DNA from: Anthonomus grandis grandis
Taxonomy: Eukaryota > Arthropoda > Insecta > Coleoptera > Curculionidae
Length of the DNA stretch: 64,000 nucleotides
Direction: 5' to 3'
Assembly: GCF_022605725.1 (NCBI RefSeq)
Contig: NC_065564.1
Span: 10,022,698 to 10,086,697 of the forward strand
A program made the translations under genes and the position numbers. Within the stretch, counting starts at the first letter, position 1. Each line of letters starts with the position of its first letter. Shown in pieces: positions 61,010 to 64,000 of this stretch. The notes beneath the pieces were generated by a model. It was not told the origin of the DNA and made no database searches. It saw only the letters and a list, made by a program, of their open reading frames with translations.

Positions 61010-62950
61010 TTTAAGCTTATTAAATAAAAGTACTTTATACTAACTAGGTAACTAGTTCCATCGTCGCGTTGTTAATAAAATAACAATCTTATCTTTAGAA
61101 AAAATTATAACATGCGCCAATTAATTGTTAAAACTCGATGAAACTTTACGCAATTATTTTTAAGGCTAACGTCATGAGCATAATCTAAATGTTATTGTGT
61201 AAATTTATGTTGTTGTGTACTTGTAATAAATTAGATATAGTTTAAGTATCGGTTTAGGAAAAGTACCAACTTAAGACACTTTTAAATTATAGTATTTTGA
61301 AAATATAAATTCTTTAACTATTCCCACAGTTTTTATACCGTTCCTTAGTTAAGTTTATTTTAGGTTCTACTTACGTTTAGATTAATGGTGTTGAATATTC
61401 GATACACAAATATTTAATCAACATTAATAGCTTCACCTATATGACCTTGTTTTTAGTACGCTCCATTTGAGAACCAATTTAGGTTATTTTAACGTAGATA
61501 CTCGTAGTTTGATATTTTTGTGTTCTAAATATTTCTTTCCCATCAGCCAAAACAGTGAAAATGTTCCAAGAATTTCTAAATTATTCTAAGTATCTTTAAA
61601 ACGAACCAAGCTTCGGAATATTTTAATCAGTTTTGTTGTTTACCTTGAAAACAATTAAACGCAGAGAAGTCTAGATTGGCAAAAATGTTGTAATCTCAAT
61701 GAAAAGATATTCAATAAAAAAGTGTGCTCCTGAGATAAAAGTATGTTTCTGATATAAATGTATTCCAGACGGAAGCATGTTCCAGAGTTTAAAGTTCTGA
61801 AAGTGAAGAAGTAAAGGATATCTGAAGGCTCAATTTAGTGGACGAAACAAGAAAACGAGTAAACCTGTTGAAAACTATAGAAGAAAACTTACCGAACTTA
61901 AAAGCAGATGTTAAAAGAAAAGCAAGAAGTCCGTGATAAGAAACAGAAAAAAACAAGAGAAACTTGAGAAACAGCATTTGCTGGATAATGCTCTTGTGCT
62001 AACATGAGAATTTTCTTGAATGTATCTCAGTACGTACTTAATATTTTCTTCGGTTATTCCAATTCGTCATTCCAGCCGTCAAAATGTAGGCCGAAAACTA
62101 CTATTGGCTCGTAAGTTAGCCACTAATCAGGAAAAAACTCTCACATCGCAAGAGCGCCGACTTGAATATTAAGCCGCGTAAACTTCAGTAAAAAACCACA
62201 AAAAAGTTAAACAGTTTTAAAAAAGTTTCAGTTAAACCACAGCTTCATCGTTCGTAAAACACATTATTACAACAAGAATTATACAAAAGTAAGCGAAACG
62301 ATTGACAATTTGAGGCATATTTATGTTTTGATTAAATATTTGTTTTTTTTTTGTTTTTTTTTTCCTTTCATGGCTTGCTAATAATTGTTTTTTAAGGAAA
62401 CCTTAGAATACCTCCCACTACTTTATTTTCAGAGATACAGCAAAAACTGTCAATTAAAAAAGTTTCAGATTGTCATCTACTTTAAAGATTAAATATTTTT
62501 TTGTTAGGTTATGATATCGAAATTCACAAAAACTTTACTCTTTTAGATTATTTTGAGATTACTTTTTTAAAAGATCGCAATTACGTCCCCTAGCGGTCAT
62601 TTTAGAAAATTAAAAATATTTTCCAGGTTTTTATCTTGGCCGTTTTAGTAATATTTTTTACCGCAAGCCTCTGAACCTGACTTCCGTAAGGTACTAGTAA
62701 TTAGAAATGCTTTAAAACCGCATTTTTTTAACCAATTTTACTTTTCCATATAGATGGATAAGCCTGGGGAAGTACCATAGAATAGCGAGCTATATCCCCA
62801 GTTCTCTCTCCTTTAGATTACTTTTCTTGGAGCCGTTTGAAAAATAGAGTGTTTGTCACTAAACCTGAAAATATAGAGGACTTTAAACAATGCATAACAC
62901 TGCTTGATTTCTAATTCTGATTTTTGGGTGTCTTTTTATCAATAACTGTA
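61010..62950. other. Repeat-rich AT region without recognised gene
   Basis: The stretch 61560-61790 resembles 48480-48670 (TTTCTAAATTATTC, TTTTGTTGTTTA, then GTGTG-TCCTGA-ATAAAAG), perhaps a solo LTR family. At 62560-62700 lies a degraded arm of the MITE family seen at 29558-30203. A Lys/Glu-rich stretch around 61800-61980 gives no convincing protein. Confidence 0.45.
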
Positions 62951-63329
62951 CAATACAGGGTAATCCAAAAAATAGGATATTGCGTTACGCAATAGTCTCG
63001 ATTTTTAAATAGAAACTCTCATTTTTTATTTGACTTTTATGTTGCCCATGAAGTTTTAATCAACCTGACAGTAGCTCTTACAATGCTTCAATTTTAGTTA
63101 TTTACACAGTTTTATTATTTCTACTCTTTCTTGAATTGAATAAATCATCACTTAATATTTAATCACAACTAGGTTTAGCTAAGTTAATAATTTGAAATGA
63201 AAGACAAAGTTTTTCTATAATATACGATAGCACTCGCTAATATTAATTATCCTTGGGGGTATCCTTTATTTTTTCCCGTTTAATCCATCCATTATTATCA
63301 GATTACGATTAAATCTGTCAGTTCTAATC

Positions 63330-63375
63330 TTTTCCCGAAGATGCTAATATCGTTAGCAAAAGACGCGTCGAGAGT
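63330..63375 (+). ncRNA. Worn hammerhead-ribozyme-like motif
   Basis: CCGAAGA (63335-63341) stands in place of CUGANGA. A perfect 6-bp stem (TGCTAA with TTAGCA, loop TATCG) follows, then AAAGA in the place of GAAA. ACGCGTC comes next, a short stem III with the GTC cleavage triplet (63367-63369). GAGA after it can pair with TTTC before the core (one G-T pair). Core substitutions suggest it is inactive. Confidence 0.35.
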
Positions 63376-63527
63376 AAAATAAAGAGTTTTGGTTAGTAGT
63401 AAAACTGTCTCGTTATTTGAGTGTCACACCAAAGTTTCTATTCATAGGACCATTATTATTTGTATTAAATTTATCGAATTTTATTAACCCAAATAACTTC
63501 TTAGCGATTAAAAATTTACTTTTGTAT

Positions 63528-63568
63528 AATAAAGTTCCGAACTTTATTATACAAAAGTCACTAAAAAT
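63528..63568. repeat. Perfect 19-bp hairpin with 3-nt loop
   Basis: Arms 63528-63546 (ACTTTTGTATAATAAAGTT) and 63550-63568, loop CCG. Confidence 0.95.
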
Positions 63569-63639
63569 TTAATCCAGAATCTAAAAATTAAAAAAAATCT
63601 AAAGTGTAACACAATAACGTATCTTCGATCACCCTGTAT

Positions 63640-64000
63640 TGTCTAGCTTTATGTCAAAAGACATGCTCCTAGAAATCAAAATAACATATGCCAGGGTGTT
63701 TTCCAAAATATACAGGAGAGCTACAAATATCGCTGCGACCTTTTCGTATGTTCAAAACAATTGTGAATAGAACTATTTTTTGTAGAATGTTACAAGCAAA
63801 TAGAATGAATATTTTAAATTAACAATTTAATAATTATTCATAATTAAAGTTGGGTATCAAGATAATAATAAGTAATGTTATTTAGTCTTATTAAATTATT
63901 ATCTCTACTACATGTTCTGAATATACTATTTTCATTATAAACATGATATTATATATATATTCTTATCTTTTATCAGAGACCCCCAAACGAGTCTTGTGCA
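63640..64000. other. AT-rich end of window
   Basis: No gene. A short TA run lies near 63948-63958. Confidence 0.4.

Larger units (their letters stand above)
62956..63636. mobile_element. Possible degenerate MITE
   Basis: ACAATACAGGGTAATC at the left and, inverted, ACAATACAGGGTGATC at the right, TA flanking both (62954-62955 and 63637-63638). Inner similarity of the arms is weak. It encloses a hammerhead-like motif and a perfect hairpin. Confidence 0.45.

Noticed and set aside
1..64000. CRISPR arrays, operons, tRNA or rRNA genes
   Set aside because: No regularly spaced repeats, no bacterial gene layout and no cloverleaf-like sequence were seen.

Overview
The window is nuclear DNA of an insect. 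It is AT-rich, its genes have GT-AG introns, and it is crowded with arthropod-type transposons. The repeat mixture (Tc1/IS630-type DNA transposons with TA target duplications, BEL/Pao, Ty3/gypsy, an RTE-like LINE, Mutator-like relics) would suit a beetle, but nothing in the sequence fixes the species.

Two host genes can be supported. On the minus strand, 40152-55963 carries a complete five-exon purine nucleoside phosphorylase gene (326 residues). The splice phases agree, the active-site residues I could check are present, and a TATA box and a poly(A) signal are in sensible places. On the plus strand, 14396-19702 holds the last four exons (about 458 codons) of a serine-rich protein with a coiled-coil-like stretch that I do not recognise. 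A weaker candidate is a BESS-like C-terminal exon near 37.35-37.8 kb, which is broken.

Layout: 1-3.2 kb, broken Ty3/gypsy element (minus) cut by the window edge. 4.3-5.6 kb, decayed Tc1-like transposon. 6.5-8.2 kb, internally deleted gypsy relic. 11.4-12.4 kb, LINE relic. 13.3-14.35 kb, non-autonomous Tc1-like element lying 41 bp from a splice acceptor of the plus-strand gene. 20.3-20.9 kb, transposase relic. 22.1-33.3 kb, two direct copies of a Mutator-like unit, the first split by a full BEL/Pao element (22471-28116, LTRs about 2% diverged, 5-bp duplication ATATC). A long-TIR MITE (29558-30203) lies between the Mutator-like parts. 35-40 kb, direct repeats flanking a BEL-type gag relic. 40-56 kb, the phosphorylase gene, whose introns contain a MITE, two gypsy fragments, several Tc1-type fragments, a possible LINE fragment and perfect palindromes. 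56-64 kb, more Tc1-type relics and a nearly complete transposon (58564-60998) with inverted repeats of about 475 bp.

The least ordinary observations are the two-block structure of those long inverted repeats, two hammerhead-ribozyme-like motifs (15553-15596 and 63330-63375), and a scatter of perfect hairpins with very short loops. I see no operon, CRISPR array, tRNA or rRNA.
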